Positions 43,355 through 51,250 of a DNA stretch of 64,000 nucleotides are shown piece by piece; positions within the stretch are counted from its first letter, which is position 1; every line of letters starts with the position of its first letter. Source of the DNA: Burkholderia sp. HI2500 (GTDB taxonomy: Bacteria > Pseudomonadota > Gammaproteobacteria > Burkholderiales > Burkholderiaceae); NCBI RefSeq assembly GCF_002223055.1, contig NZ_NKFL01000003.1:124001-188000 (forward strand), read 5' to 3'. Position numbers and translations under genes: made by a program. The notes under the pieces are model-generated. The model searched no databases, was not told where the DNA came from, and saw only the letters and a list, made by a program, of their open reading frames with translations.

Positions 43355-44488
43355 GTGACCGATTTCCCTGTTTTCCACTGGACCGACGCCGACGGCGCCG
43401 ATCATGCCGTGCGCTGGCGCTCCGAAGCCGGTGTGCAACCGCCGAAGCGCGCGGTGCCTGCCGACGACCGCCTCACCGCCGACGCGGCCTACCGTCTCGC
43501 CTGCGAGGGCACCGCGCTCGTCTGGCAGGGCGATTTCCAGAATGCGCGCCAGCTCGTGCAGGCGATGGCGCGCCGTGTCGAGCGCAAGCCGAAGAAGGCG
43601 AAAGCCGCGGCCGGCGTCGACGCGTTCAACCTGCATCGTCTCGCGCAGTCGCAGCGCGCCCGCACGCTCGGCATGCTGCTGATCCCGCTCGAGGCCGACT
43701 ACACGATTCCGCTGCGCCGCGCGCCCGACGTGCGTGCCGCATGCGAAGAGGCGTACGGGCCCGGCGGCGCGCCGTCGGTCGTGTCGCTGCGCGAACTGCT
43801 CGGCCTCGTCGGTGCGCACGAATGGCGCAAGAAAGGGGTGCCGATCCCGGCGCTCGGCGGCGCGCCGATCCATCCGCACTACGGCGTGTTCTCGCCGGTG
43901 CGCGGCGAATACGTCGAACTCGTCGCGGGCGCGCCGCTGCCGGCGACGTCGCTCGCGTTCGACATCGGCACCGGCACCGGCGTGCTGGCGGCCGTGCTGG
44001 CGTCGCGCGGCGTCGAGCGTGTCGTCGCGACCGACCAGGATCCGCGCGCGCTCGCCTGTGCGCGCGAGAACGTCGAACGGCTGGGCCACGCGGATCGCGT
44101 CGAAGTCGTCGAGGCGGACCTGTTCCCGGCCGGCCGTGCGCCGCTCGTGGTCTGCAACCCGCCGTGGGTGCCGGCCCGGCCGAGCGCGCCGATCGAATAC
44201 GCGGTCTACGATCCGGACAGCCGCATGCTGCGCGGTTTCCTCGCGGGGCTCGCCGCGCACCTCGAGCCGGGCGGCGAAGGCTGGCTGATCCTGTCCGATT
44301 TCGCCGAGCATCTCGGCCTGCGGCCGCGCGACACGCTGCTGCAATGGATCGACGAAGCCGGCCTCGTCGTGCTTGGCCGCGACGACATCCGTCCCGCGCA
44401 CCCGAAGGCGATGGACGCCGACGATCCGCTGCACGCGGCACGCCAGGCCGAGGTCACGTCGCTCTGGCGGCTCGGTGCACGAGCCTGA
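43355..44488 (+). CDS. SAM-dependent methyltransferase (PrmC-like NPPW motif)
   Basis: A 377-residue class I methyltransferase. The SAM motif FDIGTGTGVLAAVLA (about 205-219) and the catalytic NPPW (about 267-270) are both intact. The NPPW/NPPY motif is shared with N-methyltransferases acting on nucleic acid bases or glutamine. The N-terminal 200 residues (AQSQRARTLGMLL, HPHYGVFSPVRGEYVELV) are not typical of PrmC, so the substrate is open. GTG 43355 is chosen from the start of conserved-looking sequence; the open frame starts at 43262. A second methyltransferase follows 89 bp later. Confidence 0.85.
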   Translation: MTDFPVFHWTDADGADHAVRWRSEAGVQPPKRAVPADDRLTADAAYRLACEGTALVWQGDFQNARQLVQAMARRVERKPKKAKAAAGVDAFNLHRLAQSQRARTLGMLLIPLEADYTIPLRRAPDVRAACEEAYGPGGAPSVVSLRELLGLVGAHEWRKKGVPIPALGGAPIHPHYGVFSPVRGEYVELVAGAPLPATSLAFDIGTGTGVLAAVLASRGVERVVATDQDPRALACARENVERLGHADRVEVVEADLFPAGRAPLVVCNPPWVPARPSAPIEYAVYDPDSRMLRGFLAGLAAHLEPGGEGWLILSDFAEHLGLRPRDTLLQWIDEAGLVVLGRDDIRPAHPKAMDADDPLHAARQAEVTSLWRLGARA

Positions 44489-44577
44489 CCGCGCATTTTC
44501 GGTAAACTGTCGCCATTCCTCACGAATTCCCGCCGCCGGGCCGTGGTCGACCGACCGTGGCCCGGCGCCGCATCACG

Positions 44578-45468
44578 ATGTCGAACAAGACCCACGAAAT
44601 CCGCCCGGAGCAGTCCGTCGAACTGCTGAAGGAACTGCACATCCTCACCCGCGACGGGAAGCTGAACCAGGACAGCCGTCGCAAGCTGAAGCAGGTCTAT
44701 CACCTGTTCCAGTTCATCGAGCCGCTGCTCGCCGGCGTGCAGGCCGAGCGTGGCAGCGTGACGCTCGTCGACCACGGCGCCGGCAAGTCGTATCTCGGTT
44801 TCATCCTGTACGACCTGTTCTTCAAGCAGCAGCCGGGGCACGGCACGCCGGCGTTCGCGTCGCACGTGTACGGGATCGAGACCCGCGAGGAACTCGTCAC
44901 GCGCTCGGCCGAGCTTGCCGCGCGGCTCGGGTTCGGCGGCATGTCGTTCCTGAACCTGTCGGTCGCCGATTCGATCACGTCGCCGAAACTGCCTGAAACG
45001 GTCGACGTCGTCACCGCGCTGCACGCGTGCGACACGGCGACCGACGACGCGATCCGTTTCGCGCTCGCGAAGCGCGCGCAGCACATCGTGCTGGTGCCGT
45101 GCTGCCAGGCGGAAGTCGCGGGCGTGCTGCGCAAGAACAAGGGCAAGTCGCTCGCGAACGCGCTGACGGAAGTGTGGCGGCATCCGCTGCATACGCGCGA
45201 ATTCGGCAGCCAGATCACCAACGTGCTGCGCTGCCTGCAGCTCGAAGCGCACGGCTACCAGGTCAGCGTGACCGAGCTGGTCGGCTGGGAGCATTCGATG
45301 AAGAACGAGCTGATCATCGCGCAGTACAAGAACCTGCCGCGCCGGCGGCCCGGCGAGCGGCTGAACGAGATCCTCGGGATGTTCGGGCTGGCCGAGCTGA
45401 ACGCACGCTTCTTCGTGCCGGAGGCTGCGGCCGCGGGCGGCGAGGTCGTCGAACCGGCCGCCGGCTGA
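44578..45468 (+). CDS. SAM-dependent methyltransferase (METTL25/Trm13-like domain)
   Basis: A 296-residue protein with TLVDHGAGKSYLGFILYDLF as SAM motif I and VLVPCCQAEVAGVLR as the Cys-Cys motif. Both fit the 'methyltransferase domain 32' group, which includes METTL25-type and Trm13-type proteins. An N-terminal helical part (HILTRDGKLNQDSRRKLKQVYHLFQFIEP) has the family look. The substrate is unknown, RNA being a guess. ATG 44578 is preferred to the GC-rich extension from 44557. A degenerate repeat lies after its stop. Confidence 0.85.
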   Translation: MSNKTHEIRPEQSVELLKELHILTRDGKLNQDSRRKLKQVYHLFQFIEPLLAGVQAERGSVTLVDHGAGKSYLGFILYDLFFKQQPGHGTPAFASHVYGIETREELVTRSAELAARLGFGGMSFLNLSVADSITSPKLPETVDVVTALHACDTATDDAIRFALAKRAQHIVLVPCCQAEVAGVLRKNKGKSLANALTEVWRHPLHTREFGSQITNVLRCLQLEAHGYQVSVTELVGWEHSMKNELIIAQYKNLPRRRPGERLNEILGMFGLAELNARFFVPEAAAAGGEVVEPAAG

Positions 45469-45499
45469 TCTGCGCGTAGGCGGGCGCGTCGCGTGCGGC

Positions 45500-45569
45500 G
45501 CACGTTGTACGCCGCCCGTCGCACGTTACACGCCGTCCGTTGCACGTCGCACGTTACACGCCGTGTCAG
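45500..45569. repeat. Degenerate 21-bp tandem repeat
   Basis: Three copies of a 21-bp unit beginning GCACGTTRYACGCCG (45500-45520, 45521-45541, 45549-45569); a 7-bp partial copy GCACGTC sits between copies 2 and 3. It lies between two converging genes and touches the stop of the DUF1415 gene. Probably a minisatellite from replication slippage. Confidence 0.7.
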
Positions 45570-46138
45570 ACGTCGTCGCCCGGCCGGCGCATCCATTCGC
45601 GCCAGCCGTCATGGCCGAGGCGCCGCAGCGTTTCCTGATTCTTTTCGTAGATCGCGGACGCGTCCGGGAACGCGTCGACCGCGCGTGCGATGCTGTCCTC
45701 GCGCAGCAGGTGCAGGATCGGGTACGGCGCGCGGTTCGTGTAGTTCTCGATGTCGTCGGGCTCGCTGCCCTCGAACCGGTAGTCCGGATGGAAGCTCGCG
45801 ATCTGCAGCACGCCGTCGAGCCGCAGTTGCCGCACCAGCCGGTCGGCAAAGAACAGCGCATCGTTGTAGTCGATGAAATCGGCGAACGCATGCGGGAAGA
45901 TCACGAGCGTCGTGTCGACCTGCTGCGGGTCCGCCGCGTCGAGCGCGCGCAGTTCCGTTTCGAGTTCGGCGAGCGCGTCTTCCAGCGTCGTCGCTTCGCT
46001 GATCGCGTAGCGCACCTGTTCCTTCACATAGACGCTTTTCGCGAACGGGCACAGATTGAGCCCGATCACCGCGCGCGCGAGCCAGTGCCGCGTGGCGGCG
46101 AGGATGTCGTCGTGCGATTCGGGGCGGGTGTCGGTCAT
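45566..46138 (-). CDS. DUF1415 family protein
   Basis: A 190-residue protein of the DUF1415 family, found in many proteobacteria. The N-terminus (ATRHWLARAVIGLNLCPFAKSVY) and PHAFADFIDYNDALFFADRLV are diagnostic. A Cys in LCPFAK is conserved in the family. Function is unknown. ATG 46138 is chosen because the extension to 46177 is not conserved-looking. It is downstream (minus strand) of the TetR gene with a 55-bp gap and ends within a tandem repeat. Confidence 0.9.
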   Translation of the reverse strand: MTDTRPESHDDILAATRHWLARAVIGLNLCPFAKSVYVKEQVRYAISEATTLEDALAELETELRALDAADPQQVDTTLVIFPHAFADFIDYNDALFFADRLVRQLRLDGVLQIASFHPDYRFEGSEPDDIENYTNRAPYPILHLLREDSIARAVDAFPDASAIYEKNQETLRRLGHDGWREWMRRPGDDV

Positions 46139-46193
46139 CGTGAAACCAGTCGGGCGGAAGGGCGGCAAGGGCCGCATTGTAGCGGGCGTGCCG

Positions 46194-46814
46194 TCACGCG
46201 CAGGCGGCTTCGATCAACTGCGTGACGAGCGCGGGCGCGACGCCGATCGGCGTTTCGCCGTGCCGGTAGGTCTGGCTTGCCGCGTAGATGCCTTCGATCA
46301 CCAGCGCGAGCGAGTCGGCGAGCGCCTGCGGCTGCCGCGCGCCGGCGTCTTCGCACAGCGCGACGAGCCGCTTCATCAGTTGTTCCTTGTTCTGCGCGAC
46401 GCGCTCGCGCGCCGGGTGCGACGCATCCGGGAATTCGGCGGCGACGTTGACGAACGGGCAGCCGCGGTAATCCTGCTGCGTCGCGCGCTCGGCGAGATCG
46501 ACGAAATACTGGATCAGCTGCGCTTTCGGCTGGCCCGGGTGCTTCGCGACGCTCGTGTTGAAGCGGTCGAAGAAGCACGCATCCATCCGCTCCAGGTACG
46601 CGAGGATCAGCTCGTCCTTCGACGAGAACTGGCGATACAGGCTCATCTTGTTGACGCCCGCGCGCTCCACCACCGCCTCGACGCCCACCGTCCGAACGCC
46701 TTCCTTGTAAAACAGCTCCTCGGCGGCGCGCAGCAGGTGCTCCTGCGCGGTGGCGCCGTCGATCGGGCGGCGCGTGCGGCGCGGCAGCGGTTTGGCGATC
46801 TCGATGCCCGACAT
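46194..46814 (-). CDS. TetR-family transcriptional regulator
   Basis: A 206-residue regulator. The N-terminal helix-turn-helix (HLLRAAEELFYKEGVRTVGVEAVVERAGVNKMSLYRQFSSKDEL) is clear, followed by a helical ligand domain with CPFVNVAAEFPD, typical of the YjdC-like C-terminal family. ATG 46814 is preferred because GAGGG precedes it; an earlier in-frame ATG is at 46832. It diverges from an MFS transporter gene and probably represses it and itself through the inverted repeat in the gap. Confidence 0.92.
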   Translation of the reverse strand: MSGIEIAKPLPRRTRRPIDGATAQEHLLRAAEELFYKEGVRTVGVEAVVERAGVNKMSLYRQFSSKDELILAYLERMDACFFDRFNTSVAKHPGQPKAQLIQYFVDLAERATQQDYRGCPFVNVAAEFPDASHPARERVAQNKEQLMKRLVALCEDAGARQPQALADSLALVIEGIYAASQTYRHGETPIGVAPALVTQLIEAACA

Positions 46815-46842
46815 GATGACCCTCGACTGCATATTGGATTGC

Positions 46843-46871
46843 TTGACATGTTACCGATTGGTCACTACGAT
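46843..46871 (+). promoter_or_regulatory. Promoter toward the MFS gene
   Basis: TTGACA (46843-46848, perfect -35), 17-bp spacer, TACGAT (46866-46871). The operator arm GTTACCGATTGGTCAC fills the spacer. Confidence 0.7.
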
Positions 46872-46876
46872 CGCAA
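46848..46876 (-). promoter_or_regulatory. Promoter toward the tetR gene
   Basis: On the minus strand TTGCGA (-35; 46876-46871), a 17-bp spacer, TAACAT (-10; 46853-46848). It faces the MFS promoter over the same bases, so one bound repressor blocks both. Confidence 0.5.
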
Positions 46877-46899
46877 CACACTTGTGACCGGTCGGTAAC
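46850..46899. promoter_or_regulatory. TetR operator (inverted repeat)
   Basis: Two 16-bp arms, GTTACCGATTGGTCAC (46850-46865) and GTGACCGGTCGGTAAC (46884-46899), complementary at 14 of 16 positions with an 18-bp spacer. They overlap both promoters of the divergent pair. Confidence 0.7.
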
Positions 46900-47033
46900 A
46901 AAGCCGACCGGATCGACAGACAAATGCCAAGCGTCGGCCCGGGTCAGCCGATGCAGCGTGCGGCGGAGGAGGCCTGGCAGGGCGAGCGGCGCGGGTGCGG
47001 AGGCACCGGAGCCGCCAACTGGAGAACGCGAAG

Positions 47034-48317
47034 ATGAACTGGGCGGTGACACGAATCGGCGGGCGCTTCCACTACGGATGGCTCGCGGCGGCGGTGGTAT
47101 TCCTGATCCTGCTGGCGGCGGCCGGCACGCGCGCGACGCCGAGCGTGCTGATGGTGCCGCTCGAGCGCGAGCTCGGCTGGAGCCGCGCGGCGATTTCGCT
47201 GGCGATCTCGGTGAATATCGCGCTGTACGGACTGACGGGCCCGTTCGCGGCTGCCGCGATGCAGCGCTTCGGGCTGCGTCCGACCATTCTCACCGCGCTC
47301 GTGACGATGAGCGCGGGCGTCGCGCTGTCGTCGATGATGACGCAGAGCTGGCAGATGGTCGTGATCTGGGGCCTGATGGTCGGCTGCTCGACGGGCGTTG
47401 TCGCGCTGACGCTGTCCGCGACCTTCGTCACGCGCTGGTTCCATGCGCGGCGCGGCCTCGTGATGGGGATCCTGACCGCAAGCACGGCCACCGGCCAGCT
47501 CGTGTTCCTGCCGATGCTCGCGGCGATCGCGCAGCGCCATGGCTGGCGGCCGGTCGTGCTGGTCGTCGCGGTCGCGGCCGCGATCGTGATTCCGCTGGTT
47601 GCATTCCTGTTGCCCGAACGGCCGGCCGACGTTCAGCTGCGCCCGTACGGCGAACCGGCCGATGCGCCGGCCGCGCCCGAGGCGACGAAGGAGAACCCGC
47701 TCACGGTCGCGTTCCGCACGCTGCTGACCGCGAGCCGTTCGCGCGATTTCTGGCTGCTGTTCTTCAGCTTCTTCATCTGCGGCGCCAGCACCAACGGTTA
47801 TGTCGGCACGCACCTGATCGCGATGTGCAGCGACTACGGGATGACGGAAGTGCAGGGCGCGTCGCTGCTTGCGGCGATGGGCGTGTTCGACCTGTTCGGC
47901 ACGACGCTGTCGGGCTGGCTGTCCGACCGCTACGACAACCGCGTGCTGCTGTTCTGGTACTACGGGCTGCGCGGGCTGTCGCTGATCTACCTGCCGCACG
48001 CGTTCGGGGTCGATTTCTTCGGGCTGCCGCTGTTCGCGATGTTCTACGGGCTCGACTGGATCGCGACCGTGCCGCCGACCGTGCGTCTCGCGACCGACGT
48101 GTTCGGCAAGGCCGCGGCGCCGGTCGTGTTCGGCTGGATCGTCGCCGGCCACCAGCTCGGCGCGGCGTTCGCGGCGCTCGGCGCGGGGCTGCTGCGCGCG
48201 AGCCTCGGCACCTACACGATCGCGTCGATGATCTCGGGCGGGCTGTGCATCGTCGGCGCGCTGATCGTGCTGCGGATCAACCGCGGCCCGTCGCGGGCAG
48301 CCGCGCAGGCGGCCTGA
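47034..48317 (+). CDS. MFS transporter
   Basis: A 426-residue protein with about 12 transmembrane helices. The loop signature between helices 2 and 3 appears in modified form (AAAAMQRFGLRPTIL), and helix 8-9 has GWLSDRYDNR. It resembles the oxalate/formate antiporter-like group (MFS_1; monocarboxylate-type). The substrate is not decided; a link to stress or organic acid efflux is inferred from the TetR partner. ATG 47034 follows GGAGAACGCGAAG; the open frame starts earlier at 46995. Confidence 0.88.
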   Translation: MNWAVTRIGGRFHYGWLAAAVVFLILLAAAGTRATPSVLMVPLERELGWSRAAISLAISVNIALYGLTGPFAAAAMQRFGLRPTILTALVTMSAGVALSSMMTQSWQMVVIWGLMVGCSTGVVALTLSATFVTRWFHARRGLVMGILTASTATGQLVFLPMLAAIAQRHGWRPVVLVVAVAAAIVIPLVAFLLPERPADVQLRPYGEPADAPAAPEATKENPLTVAFRTLLTASRSRDFWLLFFSFFICGASTNGYVGTHLIAMCSDYGMTEVQGASLLAAMGVFDLFGTTLSGWLSDRYDNRVLLFWYYGLRGLSLIYLPHAFGVDFFGLPLFAMFYGLDWIATVPPTVRLATDVFGKAAAPVVFGWIVAGHQLGAAFAALGAGLLRASLGTYTIASMISGGLCIVGALIVLRINRGPSRAAAQAA

Positions 48318-48482
48318 GCGCGGCAATCCGATGGCCCGGCCGCCCGCGCGACGGATGGCCGGGCAATGCACGCACGGCGATTTGCATAGCGCGGGAGGAT
48401 CGGGCGCGCATCGGCTCAAGCGGGTATGCTTGCGGTTCGCCAGGGCGTTCGCGCCCCTTCATCGATGTCAGCGAGGAACCGC

Positions 48483-49088
48483 ATGTCCGTCAAACCTGCT
48501 CCCACCACTGTTTCGATTCACGACCTGATCGCGGGCCGCTGGAGCCCGCGCGCGTATTCGGATGAAGCCGTCAGCGCCGGCGATCTGCACGCGGTGCTCG
48601 AAGCCGCTCGCTGGGCGCCGTCCGCCTATAACGCGCAGCCGTGGCGCTTCATCGTATTCGACCGCACGCAGGACGAAGACGCATTCAAGCGTGCGTTCGC
48701 GACGCTGGTGCCGTTCAACCAGGGCTGGAATGCGCCGGCGCCCGTGCTGATCGCGGTGACCGCGCACACGCTCACGCCGAAGGGTGAGGCGGCCCCCACC
48801 GCGCTGTACGATGCGGGTGCCGCCGCGATGTCGCTGGTGCTGCAGGCGCACGCACTGGGCCTGGCCGCCCACCAGATGAGCGGCTTCGACGCGAAGGCGT
48901 TCCGCGATGCGTTCGCGATTCCGGCCGACGTCGCGATTCCGTCGATCATCTCGCTCGGTCACTACGGCAACGTCGACAAGCTCGATCCGGTGCTGCGCGA
49001 CCGCGAGAAGGCGCCGCGCACGCGCCATGCGATCGGCGAGGTCGTCTATGCGGGCGCGTGGAAGAAGGGTTTCGACGCGGTAGCCTGA
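48483..49088 (+). CDS. Nitroreductase-family protein
   Basis: A 201-residue FMN-dependent nitroreductase-like protein. Typical motifs are RWSPRAYSDEAVSAGDLHAVLEAARWAPSAYNAQPWRF (FMN-binding start) and ALGLAAHQMSGFD (dimer/FMN). The protein probably reduces nitro compounds or flavin substrates with NAD(P)H. GAGGAACCGC before ATG 48483 fixes the start; the frame is open upstream to 48426. Confidence 0.92.
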   Translation: MSVKPAPTTVSIHDLIAGRWSPRAYSDEAVSAGDLHAVLEAARWAPSAYNAQPWRFIVFDRTQDEDAFKRAFATLVPFNQGWNAPAPVLIAVTAHTLTPKGEAAPTALYDAGAAAMSLVLQAHALGLAAHQMSGFDAKAFRDAFAIPADVAIPSIISLGHYGNVDKLDPVLRDREKAPRTRHAIGEVVYAGAWKKGFDAVA

Positions 49089-49276
49089 CCTGCGTGGCGG
49101 ACGGGCTGCGTCGCGCATCCCGCCCGCATCGCTCTCCGGCGCGCCAGGTTGCGCGCCGCCGCCTCCCGGGCCCGTTGCGCGGGACTGGTGGCCGGCCCCG
49201 GTTGTGATCCCGCGGGCTTCATGTTAAAAAGCCCGTCCTTTCCGTTTTCGCGCCGGCCCTGCTGCGGCAATTTCCC

Positions 49277-50527
49277 ATGACTTACTGCGCGATCGATTTC
49301 GGCACGTCCAATTCCGCCGTGGCGCTGCCCGACGGCGACGGCATGCGCCTCGCGCCCGTCGAGGGCGACCACCTGACGCTGCCCACCGCGATCTTCTTCA
49401 ACAACGACGAAGAGACGGTCGAATACGGCCGTGCGGCGCTGGCTTCCTATATCGACGGTTTCGACGGCCGGCTGATGCGCTCGATGAAGAGCATCCTCGG
49501 CTCGCCGCTCGCGGAAACGACGACCGATCTCGGCGACGGCAGCGCGATCGCGTACACCGAAATCATCGCGCGCTTCCTGACGCACCTGAAGCGCAAGGCC
49601 GAAGCCCGCGCGGGCGCGCCGATCGGCCGTGCGGTGCTCGGCCGGCCGGTGTTCTTCGTCGACGACGATCCGCGCGCCGACCGCCTCGCCCAGGACCAGC
49701 TCGAGGCCGCCGCGCGATCGGTCGGCTTTGCGGACGTGCAATTCCAGTACGAACCGATCGCGGCCGCGTTCGACTACGAGTCGCGCCAGCAGGCGGAGCG
49801 CCTCGTGCTCGTCGCCGACATCGGCGGCGGCACGTCCGACTTCTCGCTGGTGCGCGTCGGGCCCGAACGGATGGCGCGGCTCGAGCGCAAGGACGACGTG
49901 CTGGCCCACCACGGCGTGCACGTCGCGGGCACCGATTACGACCGGCGTGTCGAGCTGGCGGCGATCCTGCCCGCATTCGGCTACCGTTCGCTCGACCCCG
50001 AAGGGCGCGAGCTGCCGAACAAGATCTACTTCGATCTCGCCACCTGGCACCTGATCAACACGGTCTACACGCCGAAGCGGCTCGGCGAGCTGAAGCTGAT
50101 GAAGCACCTTTACCGGGACGTGCAGCAGTACGACCGGCTCACGAGCGTGGTCGAGCAGCGGCTCGGGCATGCGCTGATGGCGCGTGCGGAAGAAGCGAAG
50201 ATCGGCGTCGCGGCGGGCGGGGAGACGATGATCGACCTGAACGACGTGGAAGAGGATCTGCAGATCGCATTCGATGCCGACCGGCTCGTCGACGCGAGCC
50301 GCGACGACACCGCACGCATCGTCGACGCCGCGCGCGAGACGGTGCGGCTGGCGGGCGTGGCGCCGCGCGATGTCGGCGCCCTGTATTTCACCGGCGGCTC
50401 GACGGGGCTCGCGTTCCTGTCGGGCGCGCTCGCAGGTGCATTCCCGGATGCGCAACCGGTATTCGGCGACCGTCTCGCGAGTGTCGCGACGGGCCTCGGC
50501 ATTCACGCGCAGCGATTGTTCGGTTGA
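49277..50527 (+). CDS. yegD: Hsp70-like molecular chaperone (YegD-like)
   Basis: A 416-residue actin/Hsp70-fold ATPase. The phosphate-1 loop (CAIDFGTSNSAVAL) and phosphate-2 loop (VADIGGGTSDFSLV) are intact, and GALYFTGGSTGLAFLSGAL gives the adenosine motif. There is no substrate-binding domain after the ATPase domain, as in E. coli YegD. Function is only poorly known. It stands alone and ends at a strong terminator. Confidence 0.9.
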   Translation: MTYCAIDFGTSNSAVALPDGDGMRLAPVEGDHLTLPTAIFFNNDEETVEYGRAALASYIDGFDGRLMRSMKSILGSPLAETTTDLGDGSAIAYTEIIARFLTHLKRKAEARAGAPIGRAVLGRPVFFVDDDPRADRLAQDQLEAAARSVGFADVQFQYEPIAAAFDYESRQQAERLVLVADIGGGTSDFSLVRVGPERMARLERKDDVLAHHGVHVAGTDYDRRVELAAILPAFGYRSLDPEGRELPNKIYFDLATWHLINTVYTPKRLGELKLMKHLYRDVQQYDRLTSVVEQRLGHALMARAEEAKIGVAAGGETMIDLNDVEEDLQIAFDADRLVDASRDDTARIVDAARETVRLAGVAPRDVGALYFTGGSTGLAFLSGALAGAFPDAQPVFGDRLASVATGLGIHAQRLFG

Positions 50528-50580
50528 ATGCGGGCGGCTGAAAGGCCGCGATGCCGGTCGACCGGCGCCGAAAAACAAAA

Positions 50581-50606
50581 AGCCCCGCCGAAGCGGGGCT
50601 TTTTTT
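50581..50606. terminator. Bidirectional terminator between yegD-like and cold-shock genes
   Basis: An 8-bp perfect stem AGCCCCGC/GCGGGGCT with CGAA tetraloop, A-rich before and six T after (50601-50606). Serves both converging genes. Confidence 0.9.
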
Positions 50607-50626
50607 CACGAATTATCGCGCCAAGC

Positions 50627-50830
50627 TTAGACCGGACGGATGTTCGCAGCTTGCAGACCCTTCGGGCCCGTCTTCACTTCGAATTCAACCTTCTGGTTTT
50701 CTTGCAGCGTCTTGAAGCCTTCGACGCGGATTTCCGAGAAGTGCGCGAACAGATCGTCGCCGCCGCCTTCCGGGGTGATGAAGCCGAAGCCCTTTGCGTC
50801 ATTGAACCACTTGACGGTACCGGTTGCCAT
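50627..50830 (-). CDS. cspA: Cold-shock domain protein (CspA family)
   Basis: A 67-residue single-domain OB-fold protein that binds single-stranded RNA/DNA. RNP1 (KGFGFIT) and RNP2 (LFAHFSEI) are intact. The N-terminus [18 protein letters not shown] is universal. A long leader (about 140 nt) precedes it from the promoter at 50978-51006. The symbol denotes the family, as several paralogs usually exist. Confidence 0.97.
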   Translation of the reverse strand: MATGTVKWFNDAKGFGFITPEGGGDDLFAHFSEIRVEGFKTLQENQKVEFEVKTGPKGLQAANIRPV

Positions 50831-51250
50831 GTTACTTGTTCCTAAAAAGATAAAACGGGGCCGAGGCCCATGGGGTGCGGAAAATCAAGGAAGGGGTAAT
50901 AGGACCAACCGGAGTACCGTTGATGGGCGAACTACGAAAGAACCAATTCACTCGCCACTTGAAATCCTGCGAAGTCCTTTATACGGCTTATCAACCGCGT
51001 GGTCAACCGTATTTCCATGGACTCAGGGTTATTGCGGAGATCAGGTTTACAAAGCTTGCAAACGATGCGAATTTTTTGTAGGGGCCGAACGATTTTGGCG
51101 CCACGTTTGAGGTGCAACCGTTAAACTACGCGCCGCGTGGACGGGTTGCCCCGATCGGGTGACACGCCCCCCCAAAATTGCGTGCGCGGTGCTGTCCGAG
51201 CCGATCCCGGACCGCGGGCCGACCATGCTTTTTGAGACACAGGAGAGGAT
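50831..51250. other. Long cspA leader and divergent gap
   Basis: 420 bp between the cold-shock gene and the permease gene. It holds the promoter on the minus strand and a leader of about 140 nt, as typical of cold-shock mRNAs. The small plus-strand frame 50875-51081 lies in this leader and is not considered a gene. Purine-rich AGGAGAGG (51241-51248) is the permease ribosome binding site. No permease promoter was identified. Confidence 0.6.
50978..51006 (-). promoter_or_regulatory. sigma70 promoter of the cold-shock gene
   Basis: On the minus strand TTGACC (51006-51001), a 17-bp spacer, TATAAA (50983-50978). Five of six positions match consensus in each hexamer, at optimal spacing. Confidence 0.8.

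Noticed and set aside
45500..45569. Short repeats considered as CRISPR
   Set aside because: Direct tandem 21-bp units without spacers and no cas genes.
49213..49235. CGGGCTT/AAGCCCG hairpin before the yegD-like gene
   Set aside because: Short stem, 9-base loop and no T-tract; not enough to call a terminator.
50875..51081. 68-codon plus-strand frame in the cold-shock leader
   Set aside because: Lies over the cold-shock promoter and leader; no family resemblance, better explained as untranslated leader.
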